Shown here piece after piece: positions 1 through 8,916 of a stretch of 64,000 nt of DNA. Under the pieces are notes generated by a model that was not told the DNA's origin, searched no databases, and worked only from the letters and a program-made list of their open reading frames with translations. A program made the position numbers and the translations under genes. Position 1 is the stretch's first letter, and each line of letters starts with the position of its first letter. The stretch lies in contig NZ_AXBA01000003.1 in assembly GCF_000473085.1 (NCBI RefSeq), positions 190,759 through 254,758 on the forward strand, given 5' to 3'. This stretch comes from Azorhizobium doebereinerae UFLA1-100 (lineage in GTDB: Bacteria > Pseudomonadota > Alphaproteobacteria > Rhizobiales > Xanthobacteraceae).

Positions 1-17
1 AGCGCGGACCACACGAC

Positions 18-40
18 CGGCCCGGCGGCACGCCGGGCCG
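18..40. other. GC-rich hairpin upstream of livH
   Basis: A perfect 10-bp stem with a three-base loop lies about 30 bp before the livH start. There is no T-run, so it is not a canonical terminator. Liv operons often carry such a hairpin between the binding-protein gene and livH, where it limits read-through or protects the upstream mRNA. That fits a binding-protein gene lying just left of the window, which is inference. Confidence 0.5.
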
Positions 41-68
41 CAAAGCGACGCCGGCAGCGGAAGAGGCG

Positions 69-941
69 ATGTATTCACTCCCCATTGTGCTCGAAGCCAC
101 GTTGAACGGGCTGCTGACCGGCGCGATCTATGCGCTGGTCGCGCTCGGGCTCACGCTGGTCTATGGCGTCCTGCACATCATCAATTTCGCCCACGGCGCC
201 TTCCTCACCGCCGCCATGTTCGCGGTCTGGATGGCGGTCACTTTCCTGGGCGTCGATCCCTATGTGGCCATCCCGTTCCTGACCATTGTCTTCTTCGCCA
301 TCGGCTATGGCGCGCAGCGTTTTGTGATCGGCCCGGCGAGCCACGGGGACGACGGCAACATCCTCCTCGTCACCCTCGGTCTCTCCATCGTCATCGAGAA
401 CATCCTGCTCGCGGTCTTCCGGGCCGATACGCGGACCATCACCACCGATTATGCCTTCGAAGTGGTGGAGATCGGGCCGCTGCTGATCTCGCAGGCGCGG
501 CTCTACGGCTTTCTCGCCGCCGTCGTGGTCTCCGGCCTGCTGTGGGGATTGCTCACCCGCACGGACACCGGCAAGGCGATCCGCGCCGTGGCCAAGGAGA
601 AGCTGGGCGCCAGCCTCGTCGGCATCGACGTCCGGCATATCTACGCGGTCACCTTCGGCCTCGGCTGCGCCACGCTGGCAGTGGCGGCCTGCCTGCTGAT
701 GCCGATCTTCTACGTGAACCCGCGTGTGGGCCAGGCCTTCGTGCTGGTGGCCTTCACCATCGTGGTGCTGGGGGGCATGGGCTCCATACCGGGGGCGCTG
801 GCGGGCGGCCTGTTCATCGGCGTGGTGGAGAGCCTCACCGGCCTGTTCTTCGGCGACAGCCTCGGCCAGATCGGCATCTTCATCATCTTCATCCTCGTCC
901 TGCTGCTGCGGCCCAGCGGCCTGTTCGGAGCGCGGGCCTGA
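69..941 (+). CDS. livH: Branched-chain amino acid-type ABC transporter permease LivH
   Basis: Inner-membrane permease of 290 residues, rich in hydrophobic helices (about eight), with the family's opening pattern of a long first helix followed by YALVALGLTLVYGV and the INFAHG motif. It would pair with LivM to form the channel of a HAAT-family importer. A GGAAGAGG ribosome site sits just before the ATG. The stop codon overlaps the livM start (TGATG). The binding protein is not in the window and is probably immediately upstream. The catabolic genes that follow suggest the imported solute is not necessarily an amino acid. Confidence 0.93.
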   Translation: MYSLPIVLEATLNGLLTGAIYALVALGLTLVYGVLHIINFAHGAFLTAAMFAVWMAVTFLGVDPYVAIPFLTIVFFAIGYGAQRFVIGPASHGDDGNILLVTLGLSIVIENILLAVFRADTRTITTDYAFEVVEIGPLLISQARLYGFLAAVVVSGLLWGLLTRTDTGKAIRAVAKEKLGASLVGIDVRHIYAVTFGLGCATLAVAACLLMPIFYVNPRVGQAFVLVAFTIVVLGGMGSIPGALAGGLFIGVVESLTGLFFGDSLGQIGIFIIFILVLLLRPSGLFGARA

Positions 942-1918
942 TGATGCGCACCTATCTTCCCATTCTTGCGATCGTTGGGCTCATCGCCGCCATCCCCTTT
1001 GCGGTGACGTCGAACACGGCGCTCAACTTTGTCGTCTTCGTGCTCATCATCGCTCTGGGCGCGCAGGGGTGGAACCTGCTGGGTGGCGTGGGCGGGCAGT
1101 TCTCCTTTGGTCACGCCGCCTTCTTCGGCACCGGGGCCTATGTCTCGGCGATCCTCCAGGTGCGCTACGGCCTGAATGCCTGGATCGCCATGGCGGCCGG
1201 TATCCTGCTTGGCGCGGCGGTCGCCTGGGGCATCGGCTTCCTCAGCTTCCGCGCCGGGTTGCGCGGCTCCTATTTCGCGTTGGTGACGCTGGCCTTCGCC
1301 GAGGTGCTGCGCATCCTGGCCAATGCCGTTCCCATCACCGGCGGCGCGGCCGGGCTGCTGCTCAAGCTCGACATCGGCGTCCTGAACCTCCAGTTCGCCA
1401 GCCGCGCCGCCTTCCTGTGGCTGGCCCTCGGCTGCGTGGCTGCCGGCCTGGTCCTGTGCCGCTGGATCATGGATTCCCGCTTCGGCGCGCAGCTTGTGGC
1501 CGTGCGCGAGAATGAGGATGCGGCGCGGGCGCTGGGCGTGGACGTGCTGGCGGTGAAGCTGAAGGCCATCACCGTATCCGGCGCGCTGACCGCTGCGGCG
1601 GGCTGCCTCTACCTCCAGTACTTTCTCTATCTCGATGCCAACATCGCCTATGGCGTGTGGATCTCCATCGAAGTGCTGCTGGCGGCGATGGTGGGCGGGC
1701 GCGGCCTGGTGCTGGGGCCGCTGGTGGGAGCCTTCACGCTGCATGGCCTCGGCGACCTCACCAAGCAGTTTGCGGGTGGCATTCCGGGCATCGATCTCGC
1801 CGCTTATGGCACGGTCCTGATCCTGGTGGTCGCCTTCGCCCCCGGGGGCGTGCTGGGCTTGCTGACGCGCCTTTGGACCCGCCGTGCCGCGGCGCAGCCG
1901 GCGGGAGGGCGGGCGTGA
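941..1918 (+). CDS. livM: Branched-chain amino acid-type ABC transporter permease LivM
   Basis: Second permease of the importer, 325 residues from the ATG that overlaps the livH stop by one base. The frame is open further upstream, but the earlier stretch is the livH gene read in another frame and is arginine-rich, so 941 is the sensible start. The conserved NLLGGVGGQFSFGHAAFFG segment and the GLRGSYFALVTLAFAE segment typical of LivM are present. The C-terminus ends in a basic tail. The stop overlaps the livG start, implying translational coupling. Confidence 0.93.
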   Translation: MMRTYLPILAIVGLIAAIPFAVTSNTALNFVVFVLIIALGAQGWNLLGGVGGQFSFGHAAFFGTGAYVSAILQVRYGLNAWIAMAAGILLGAAVAWGIGFLSFRAGLRGSYFALVTLAFAEVLRILANAVPITGGAAGLLLKLDIGVLNLQFASRAAFLWLALGCVAAGLVLCRWIMDSRFGAQLVAVRENEDAARALGVDVLAVKLKAITVSGALTAAAGCLYLQYFLYLDANIAYGVWISIEVLLAAMVGGRGLVLGPLVGAFTLHGLGDLTKQFAGGIPGIDLAAYGTVLILVVAFAPGGVLGLLTRLWTRRAAAQPAGGRA

Positions 1919-2664
1919 TGCTCGATGTGCAGGACATCACCATGCGCTTCGGCGGGCTGGTGGCCGTCTCAGGCGCCTCCCTCTCGGTGCCGAAGGGAGC
2001 CATCGTCGGGCTCATCGGCCCGAACGGCGCCGGCAAGACCACGCTGTTCACGATCATCGCCGGCTTCCAGGCGCCGAGCGCGGGCCGCGTCGCATTTGGT
2101 GGGCAGGACATTACCGGCAAGCCTGCGCACATCCGCGCGCGGTTGGGCATCGCCCGTACTTTCCAGATCGTCCAGCCGTTCGCGGGCCTGAACGTGCGGG
2201 AGAACATCGCCGTCGGCGCCTATCTGCGGCATGCCCGCCGCGCCGATGCCCATGCGCGGGCGGAGGAGGTCGCGCGGCGGGTCGGCCTCGGCGTGGATCT
2301 CGATAAGCCGGCCGCAAGCCTCACCGTCGCCGGCCGCAAGCGGCTGGAGCTCGCCCGGGCGCTGGCGACAGAGCCGTTATTGTTGCTGCTCGACGAGGTG
2401 CTCGCCGGGCTCAACCCGTCTGAGATCCGCGACATCATCCCCGTCATCCAGGCGATCCGTGACGACGGCGTCACCATCCTGATGATCGAGCATGTGATGC
2501 AGGCGGTGATGAACCTGTGCTCGCATGTCCACGTGCTGGCGCGCGGCCGGATGATCGCTCAGGGCGCCCCGCGTGACGTCTGTGCCGACCCCGCGGTGAT
2601 CGAGGCCTATCTCGGCAAGGGCGCCGCCGGTCGCATCGAGGCGGGGGAGGCGAGCGATGCTTGA
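1918..2664 (+). CDS. livG: ABC transporter ATP-binding protein LivG
   Basis: ATPase subunit of 248 residues. Walker A GPNGAGKT is at residues 34-41 and Walker B is LLLLDEVLAGL. The signature region reads LTVAGRKRLELARAL rather than the usual LSxGQ form; this variant occurs in part of the LivG family. The ATG overlaps the livM stop (GTGATG). An open extension upstream belongs to livM in another frame. It overlaps livF by 8 bp. Confidence 0.93.
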   Translation: MLDVQDITMRFGGLVAVSGASLSVPKGAIVGLIGPNGAGKTTLFTIIAGFQAPSAGRVAFGGQDITGKPAHIRARLGIARTFQIVQPFAGLNVRENIAVGAYLRHARRADAHARAEEVARRVGLGVDLDKPAASLTVAGRKRLELARALATEPLLLLLDEVLAGLNPSEIRDIIPVIQAIRDDGVTILMIEHVMQAVMNLCSHVHVLARGRMIAQGAPRDVCADPAVIEAYLGKGAAGRIEAGEASDA

Positions 2665-3358
2665 GGTTCGCGGCCTGCGCGCGGGCTATGGCGGCGTCGA
2701 GGTGCTGCGCGGCATCGACCTGTCGGTGAAGGCCGGTGAGATCATCGCAGTGCTGGGCTCCAACGGTGTCGGCAAGACGACGCTCAACAAGGTGCTTTCC
2801 GGCGTGCTGGCGGCGGACGCCGGCGAGATGATGTTCGACGGCCGTCCGCTGCAGGGCCTGTCGCCGGCCGAGGTGGTGGAAGCGGGGCTGATCCACGTGC
2901 CCGAAGGGCGCAAGATCTTCCCCAACATGAGCGTGCGCGAGAATCTGGAGCTGGGCAGCTATCGCCGCGCCCGGCGCAATCGCGCCGCCAATCTGGAGAA
3001 GGTGTACGCGACCTTCCCCCGGCTGCGCGAGCGGATGGGGCAGGCGGCGGGAACGCTGTCGGGCGGCGAGCAGCAGATGGTGGCCATCGGCCGGGGCATG
3101 ATGGCGGAACCGCGCCTGCTGATCCTCGACGAACCTTCCCTCGGCCTCTCCCCACTGCTGGTGGAGGAGATGTTCGCGCTCATCCAACGCCTGAATGCGG
3201 AGGGGCTGCCGATCATGCTGGTGGAGCAGAACGTGGTGCAGTCGCTGGAGGCGGCGACCCGCGCCTACATCATCGAGAACGGCATCGTGGCGCTCTCCGG
3301 CGAGGCCCGCGCGCTCGCCGCCGATCCTGCCCTGCGGCGCGCTTACCTGGGGCTTTGA
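2657..3358 (+). CDS. livF: ABC transporter ATP-binding protein LivF
   Basis: Second ATPase of the importer, 233 residues. Walker A GSNGVGKT is at 34-41, the signature LSGGEQQMVAIGRGMM is canonical and Walker B is LLILDEPSLGL. A GGGGGAGG ribosome site lies inside the end of livG. It is the last transporter gene. A gap of about 215 bp with no recognisable gene separates it from the catabolic genes on the same strand, so these may be transcribed together or have their own promoter. Confidence 0.93.
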   Translation: MLEVRGLRAGYGGVEVLRGIDLSVKAGEIIAVLGSNGVGKTTLNKVLSGVLAADAGEMMFDGRPLQGLSPAEVVEAGLIHVPEGRKIFPNMSVRENLELGSYRRARRNRAANLEKVYATFPRLRERMGQAAGTLSGGEQQMVAIGRGMMAEPRLLILDEPSLGLSPLLVEEMFALIQRLNAEGLPIMLVEQNVVQSLEAATRAYIIENGIVALSGEARALAADPALRRAYLGL

Positions 3359-3573
3359 CATGATCCTCCTCACGCCGGGCGTGTTGCCTGCCTCCGTCCC
3401 GCGCGCCGGTCTGCCTCCTGCCTGGCTGGGACACTCGCAGCCCACATGTTCGTGGCCACGCCGCGATCCATGGGGTTCCCGCCGCACGCCATCGCCCATC
3501 GAAACGGTCCTTAATCCGGGGCTGCCCCGTGTGGCGGCCTCCGGCCGCCGCCACTGCCAGGAAGACCTGCGCC

Positions 3574-4479
3574 ATGAGCCTTAAATCCCGCCTCGCCGAG
3601 GCCCGCGTCCTCGCCGCGCCCGGCATCTACGACGCCCTGACCGCCTCGCTCGCGACGGCGGCGGGTTTCGAGGCGCTCTATCTCTCCGGTGCGGCGATCG
3701 CCTATACGCGCCTCGGCCGGCCCGATATCGGCCTCGTCTCCATGAACGAGGTGGCGGAGGTCATCGCGCTGGTCAGCGACCGCGTGCCGACGCCGCTGAT
3801 CGTCGATGCGGACAACGGCTATGGTAACGCGCTGAACGTGCGCCGCACCGTCCGCCTGTTCGAGCGGGCCGGGGCGGGTGCCATCCAGATCGAGGACCAG
3901 ACGCTGCCCAAGCGCTGCGGCCACCTGCAGGACAAGAGCCTGATCTCGGCTGCCGAAATGGCCGGCAAGATCAAGGCGGCGGTCGATGCGCGGGAGAGCG
4001 AGGACACGCTCATTATCGCCCGCACCGACGCGGTGGCGGTGGAGGGTTTCGAGCGGGCGATCGCGCGGGCGAGCCTCTATGCGGAGGCGGGGGCGGACGT
4101 GCTGTTCGTGGAGGCCCCGCGCTCGCGCGAGCAACTGGCCGCCGTCACCACGGCCCTCGGCAATCGCCGGCCGCTGCTGGCCAATATGGTGGAGGGCGGC
4201 GACACGCCGCTCGCCTCGGCCGAGGAACTGGGCGAAATCGGCTTTCGCATCGTGATCTTTCCCGGCGGCATCGTGCGGGCCATCGCGCGCACGGCGCAGG
4301 ATTACTACGGCTCGCTCAAGGCGCACGGCACCAACGAGCCGTTCCGTGAACGGATGTTCGATTTCGGTGCCCTGAACGCCTTGATCGGCACGCCCGAGAT
4401 GCTGGCGCTCGGTCAGGATTACGACACCTTCGGCGCCGCGCTCGCCGACACTCCCGCAGCCAAGGAGGCCGCACGATGA
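3574..4479 (+). CDS. Isocitrate lyase/PEP mutase superfamily lyase
   Basis: A 301-residue alpha/beta-barrel enzyme of the isocitrate lyase/phosphoenolpyruvate mutase superfamily. The metal-binding DADNGYG is at residues 78-84 and the catalytic-loop KRCGH at 113-117. Members with the Cys loop usually cleave a C-C bond in 2-hydroxy di- or tricarboxylates (methylisocitrate, dimethylmalate), so a lyase is more likely than a phosphonate mutase. The start at 3574 follows an AGGAAG ribosome site; upstream in-frame codons look non-coding. It overlaps the next gene by 4 bp. The substrate is not predictable from sequence. Confidence 0.85.
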   Translation: MSLKSRLAEARVLAAPGIYDALTASLATAAGFEALYLSGAAIAYTRLGRPDIGLVSMNEVAEVIALVSDRVPTPLIVDADNGYGNALNVRRTVRLFERAGAGAIQIEDQTLPKRCGHLQDKSLISAAEMAGKIKAAVDARESEDTLIIARTDAVAVEGFERAIARASLYAEAGADVLFVEAPRSREQLAAVTTALGNRRPLLANMVEGGDTPLASAEELGEIGFRIVIFPGGIVRAIARTAQDYYGSLKAHGTNEPFRERMFDFGALNALIGTPEMLALGQDYDTFGAALADTPAAKEAAR

Positions 4480-6209
4480 CCGCGATCGATCCCGTCACGC
4501 TGGCGGTCCTCAAGGGCCGCCTGGAGCAGATCGCCGACGAGATGGATGCGACGCTCTATCGCTCGGCCTTCAACCCGATCATCGCCGAGGCGCGGGACGC
4601 CTGCCACGGCCTCTACCATGCGCAGACCGGCGCGACCCTCGTCCAGGGCACCAAGGGGCTGCCGATCTTCGTCGGCGCCATGGCCTTCGCGGTGAAGGCG
4701 GTGATTGACAAGGTGGCGCGCGAGGGCAATCTCCAGCCCGGCGACACCTTCCTCTTCAACGATCCCTATGACGGCGGCACCCATCTCAACGACTTCCGGC
4801 TGGTGCGGCCGATCTTCCGGGGCGGGACGCTCTATTGCTGGCTCGCCTCCGTGGGCCACTGGCTCGACATCGGCGGCAACGTCCCGGGCGGCTTCAACGC
4901 CCGTGCCACGGAGAGCTTTCAGGAAGGCGTGCGCTTCCCGCCGGTAAAGCTGTTCGCCGCAGGGGTGATGAACCAGGACATCATCGATATCCTGGCCGCC
5001 AATTCCCGCGTCCCCGTCTCCAATTACGGCGACCTTAACGGCCAGCTGAACGCGCTCGACCTCGGCGAACGGCGGTTGGCGGAACTGCTGGACGCCTATG
5101 GCGACGCGGTGGTGGCCGGCGCCTTCGAGGCCTTCTCGGACCGCGCGGAGGCGATGATGCGCGCTGCCGTCCGCGCGCTGCCGGACGGCACCTATGCGTT
5201 CGAGGATTATCTCGACAATGACGGCATCACCGCCGGCCGCCTCACCATCGCGCTCGACCTCACCATCGCGGGTGACACGATGGTGCTGGATTTCTCCCGC
5301 TCGTCGGCCCCCTGCGCCGGGCCGCTGAACATCGCCTATTCCACGGCGGCGGCCTGCTGCTACGTGGCCCTCAAGCATGTGTTCACCGACGTGCCGGCCA
5401 ATGCCGGCTGCCTGCGGCCGATCACCTTCGTCATCCCCGAGACCACGCTGCTCGGCGTGAAGGCGCCCAAGCCCGTGGGCGGCTATACGGAGACCATCCT
5501 GCGGGTCATCGGCGTCGTGCTCGGCGCGCTGGCGCAGGCGGACCCCGCGCGCGCCACGGCGGCGCCGTTCGGCACCATCAATGCCCTGTCGCTGGCGGGG
5601 CATCGGGCGGATGGCACGCGCTGGGTAATGTTCTCCTTCTTCGGCGGGGGCCTCGGCGGCAATCCGGAGACCGATGGGCTCAGCCACGCCAACAACCCGA
5701 TCTCCATGGCGACCATCCCGCCGGCGGAAATCCTGGAGGCGGCCTATCCAGTGATGTTCAGTCAATGGGCGCTCCGGCCGGATTCCGCAGGCGCCGGTGC
5801 CCATCGCGGCGGGTTCGGCGCGGTCTATGAAATCGAGGCGTTGACGGACGCGGACGTGTTCCTGCTCGGCGAACGTGGCCTCTATCCGCCCTTCGGCGTG
5901 GCGGGCGGCGGGCCCGCGGCACTCAACGTGTTCTCCTGGGAGAGCGAGGATGGAGAGCGGTCTCCGCCGCTCGCCTCCAAGGTGACCGACGTGAAGATCA
6001 AGGCCGGCCAGCATGTCCGGCTGGAGACGCCCGGCGGCGGCGGCTATGGCGATCCGCGCGAGCGCAGGCTGGAGGATGTGGTGCGCGACGTGCGCCAGGG
6101 ACTCGTGTCCCCGGACGCGGCCCGCATGGCCTATGGCGTGGCCCTCGCCGCCGACGGCACCCCCGATGCCGCCACCACCCGCGCCCTGCGCCAGGGAGCC
6201 GCCGCATGA
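4476..6209 (+). CDS. Hydantoinase B/oxoprolinase family protein
   Basis: A 577-residue beta subunit of the ATP-dependent hydantoinase/oxoprolinase/acetone carboxylase superfamily. Hallmarks are the N-terminal LEQIADEMDATLYRSAFNPI region, the FNDPYDGGTHLNDF segment and the C-terminal GGGGYGDP motif. It works as a complex with the A subunit encoded next, opening cyclic amides at ATP cost. Start and stop both overlap neighbouring genes by 4 bp (ATGA), showing tight operon structure. Subfamily members include N-methylhydantoinase, 5-oxoprolinase and aryl ketone carboxylases; sequence alone does not decide among them. Confidence 0.88.
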   Translation: MTAIDPVTLAVLKGRLEQIADEMDATLYRSAFNPIIAEARDACHGLYHAQTGATLVQGTKGLPIFVGAMAFAVKAVIDKVAREGNLQPGDTFLFNDPYDGGTHLNDFRLVRPIFRGGTLYCWLASVGHWLDIGGNVPGGFNARATESFQEGVRFPPVKLFAAGVMNQDIIDILAANSRVPVSNYGDLNGQLNALDLGERRLAELLDAYGDAVVAGAFEAFSDRAEAMMRAAVRALPDGTYAFEDYLDNDGITAGRLTIALDLTIAGDTMVLDFSRSSAPCAGPLNIAYSTAAACCYVALKHVFTDVPANAGCLRPITFVIPETTLLGVKAPKPVGGYTETILRVIGVVLGALAQADPARATAAPFGTINALSLAGHRADGTRWVMFSFFGGGLGGNPETDGLSHANNPISMATIPPAEILEAAYPVMFSQWALRPDSAGAGAHRGGFGAVYEIEALTDADVFLLGERGLYPPFGVAGGGPAALNVFSWESEDGERSPPLASKVTDVKIKAGQHVRLETPGGGGYGDPRERRLEDVVRDVRQGLVSPDAARMAYGVALAADGTPDAATTRALRQGAAA

Positions 6210-8287
6210 ACGCGCATGTTGAATCCGCCAAGGCCAAGCCGGCGCCCATGGTCGGCGTGGACGTGGGCGGCACCTTTACCGACCTGTTTTTCTTCGATGC
6301 GGCGGCGGGGCGCTTCCGCACCGCCAAGGTCCCGTCCAATCGCGGCGACGAGGCGGTAGGCTTCCTGGAGGGGCTGAAGACCTTCGGCCCGTTGGCGCAG
6401 CTCGGTTCCATCGTTCACGGCACGACGGTGGGCACCAATGCGCTGCTGGAGCGCAAGGGCGCCCGGACCGCGCTCATCACCACGCGCGGCTTCCGCGACG
6501 TGCTGGAGATGCGGCGGCGGGACCGGCTCCATACCTGGGGCCTATGGGGAGATTTCGTGCCGGTGATCGAGCGCGATCTCCGGTTCGAGGTGAACGAGCG
6601 CGTTCTGGCGGACGGCAGCGTGCGGCAGGCGCTCGATGTGGAGGAGGTGAAGGCGGCCGCGCGCGCCGCGCTGGCCCGGGGCGCGGAAGCCCTCGCCATC
6701 GTCTTCATCAACGCCTATGCGAACGCCGATCACGAGATGGCGGCGCTCGCCGCGGCGCAGGAGGTCTGGCCGAACGGGAACCTGGCCTGCTCGTCGCAGA
6801 TCCTGCCGGAGATCCGCGAATTCGAGCGCACCTCGACGACGGCGCTCAACGCCTATCTCCAGCCGGTGGTGGGCAGCTATCTGGCCAAGCTCGACAGCGC
6901 GCTCCAGGGGGAGGGGTTCGGCGGGCGGTTCCATATCGTGCAATCCAGCGGCGGCGTCATGTCCACCGCCACCGCCCGCAAGCTGCCGGTGCGCACTGCG
7001 CTGTCCGGTCCGGCCGCGGGCGTGATCGCGGCGGCGGCCATCGCCGAGGCGGCGGGCTATCCGGACATCATCACCGGCGATCTGGGCGGCACCTCGTTTG
7101 ATGTTTCGCTGGTGGCGGGCGGGAAGACGGCGCTGGCTGCGCAGACCACCATCGACTTCGGCCTCGTCATCCGCACGCCGATGATCGAGATCACGACCAT
7201 CGGCGCGGGCGGCGGCTCCATCGCCCATGTGGACGCGGGCGGCATGCTCCAGGTGGGTCCCGAGAGCGCGGGCTCGCGGCCGGGGCCGGTTGCCTATGGC
7301 CAGGGCAACACCCGCCCGACGCTGACCGACGCCAATATCGTGCTCGGCCGCATCAATGCCGATCGGCCGATCGGCGGCAAGCTGGAACGGCTCGACGTGG
7401 AGGCGGCAAAGTCCGCCATCGCCGCCCATGTGGCGGCGCCGCTCGGCCTCGGGGTGATGGAGGCCGCCGAAGCCATCGTCCGCATCGCGGACGGCCGCAT
7501 GGCGGGCGCCATCCGGCTCGTCTCCATCGAGCGAGGGCATGATCCGGCGACCTTCGCCGCCGTGCCGTTCGGCGGCGGCGGGGCCCTTCACGTCGGCGCA
7601 CTGATCAAGGACGTGGGCCTGAAGGCGGCGCTCGTGCCGCGCTATCCGGGCGTCACGTCGGCGCTGGGCTGCGTCATAGCCGACATCCGGCACGACCAGG
7701 TCCAGACGGTCAATCTGACGCTCGATGCGCTCGATCCTGCCGCTTTGGATACGCGCATGGTAGCCGAAGCCCAGGCCGCCCGCGCGGTGGTCGAGGCGGC
7801 GGGATTGCCGATGGAGCGGATCGATCTCGTGTTCGAGCTGGACATGCACTATGTCGGACAGACCCACACCGTCGCCGTTCCTCTTCCCGTGGTTGTGACG
7901 GACGGCAGCACGGGTATCGACCGGGCCACCATCGCGGCGGCGTTCGATGCGGCCTATCAGGCTTCGTTCAGCCGCCTGCTGCCGGGCGTTCCCGCGAAGA
8001 TCGTCAACCTGCGCACCGCCGCCATCGGCCGGCGGCCGCATTTCGATCTGCGGGCGCTGGCTCCCGAACCCGGCACCACCGTTGAAGGGGCCAGGCGCGG
8101 CACCCGCCCGGTCTGGTTCGCGGGGGCCTGGCACGCGGCGGCGATCTATGCCCGCCTCGATCTCCCGGTCGGTGCGATCATTTCCGGCCCGGCGGTACTG
8201 GAGCAGCCCGACGCGACCACATGGATCGATCCGGATCTGGTGGCGCGGGTGGATGGGCTGGGCAACGTCATCGTGGAGCGCGCCTGA
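6206..8287 (+). CDS. Hydantoinase/oxoprolinase A subunit
   Basis: A 693-residue ATP-binding subunit. The actin-like phosphate-1 motif GVDVGGTFTD is near residues 17-26 and the phosphate-2 motif DLGGTSFDV is in the middle of the chain. The GPAAGVIAAA and GERGHDP-like (IERGHDP) segments are also typical of HyuA. Length matches the family (about 680-700). It overlaps both the B subunit gene and the downstream isochorismatase-fold gene by ATGA junctions, so stoichiometric production is expected. Gene order B then A is a common arrangement. Confidence 0.9.
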   Translation: MNAHVESAKAKPAPMVGVDVGGTFTDLFFFDAAAGRFRTAKVPSNRGDEAVGFLEGLKTFGPLAQLGSIVHGTTVGTNALLERKGARTALITTRGFRDVLEMRRRDRLHTWGLWGDFVPVIERDLRFEVNERVLADGSVRQALDVEEVKAAARAALARGAEALAIVFINAYANADHEMAALAAAQEVWPNGNLACSSQILPEIREFERTSTTALNAYLQPVVGSYLAKLDSALQGEGFGGRFHIVQSSGGVMSTATARKLPVRTALSGPAAGVIAAAAIAEAAGYPDIITGDLGGTSFDVSLVAGGKTALAAQTTIDFGLVIRTPMIEITTIGAGGGSIAHVDAGGMLQVGPESAGSRPGPVAYGQGNTRPTLTDANIVLGRINADRPIGGKLERLDVEAAKSAIAAHVAAPLGLGVMEAAEAIVRIADGRMAGAIRLVSIERGHDPATFAAVPFGGGGALHVGALIKDVGLKAALVPRYPGVTSALGCVIADIRHDQVQTVNLTLDALDPAALDTRMVAEAQAARAVVEAAGLPMERIDLVFELDMHYVGQTHTVAVPLPVVVTDGSTGIDRATIAAAFDAAYQASFSRLLPGVPAKIVNLRTAAIGRRPHFDLRALAPEPGTTVEGARRGTRPVWFAGAWHAAAIYARLDLPVGAIISGPAVLEQPDATTWIDPDLVARVDGLGNVIVERA

Positions 8288-8898
8288 TGCACGAGCCTGT
8301 TTCCCTGTCGCAGACCGCGCTGGTGATCGTCGATCTGCAGAATGATTTCGTCGATCCAAAGGGGGCCTATGGCCGCGCCGGGCAGGGTGCGCCGGCCATC
8401 GCAGCCCTGCCGGAGAAGATCGCGCCCTTGGCCGATGCCATGCGGGCGAAGGGCGGGTGGATCGTCTCCACTCATTTCACGCTGGTGCCGGCCAAGGGCG
8501 GCGAGCCGCTGATCTCGCCGCATCTGAAGGACCTGCGGCCGTTCCTCGCCAAGGGCGACTTCCAGCCCGGAGCCTGGGGTCACCAACTCGTGGAGTGCCT
8601 CGCGCCGGCGGACCTGTCGGTGGAAAAGATCGCCTATTCCGCCTTCTACATGACCCGGTTGGAATGGGTGCTGCGCAAGTGCGACATCCGCAGGCTGATC
8701 TTCTGCGGCATCGTCACCAATGGCGGCGTCGCATCCACGGTGCGCGAGGCGCATGTGCGGGATTTCGACGTCAGCGTGCTGTCCGACGGCTGCGCCGCCT
8801 TCAGCCAGGAGGTGCATGAGACGGCCATCGCGGCGCTGCGCCCGGTCTGCCGCGTGACGACGATTGCCGAGGCGCTCGCGGATATCGCGCGCGGCTGA
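8287..8898 (+). CDS. Isochorismatase-fold hydrolase lacking the catalytic Cys
   Basis: A 203-residue protein of the isochorismatase/cysteine hydrolase fold. Asp16 (VIVDLQNDF) and Lys114 (VEKIAYSAF) of the usual Asp-Lys-Cys triad are present, but the position that should hold Cys (TN-x-C-V) reads TNGGV, giving Gly147. In true isochorismatases the Cys is likewise absent, whereas amidohydrolases such as N-carbamoylsarcosine amidase need it. It is therefore unlikely to be a simple amidase. It overlaps the hydantoinase A gene by one base and ends the operon, facing a convergent gene 18 bp away. Confidence 0.85.
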   Translation: MHEPVSLSQTALVIVDLQNDFVDPKGAYGRAGQGAPAIAALPEKIAPLADAMRAKGGWIVSTHFTLVPAKGGEPLISPHLKDLRPFLAKGDFQPGAWGHQLVECLAPADLSVEKIAYSAFYMTRLEWVLRKCDIRRLIFCGIVTNGGVASTVREAHVRDFDVSVLSDGCAAFSQEVHETAIAALRPVCRVTTIAEALADIARG

Positions 8899-8916
8899 TG
8901 CACGGCCGCGCGCCGG

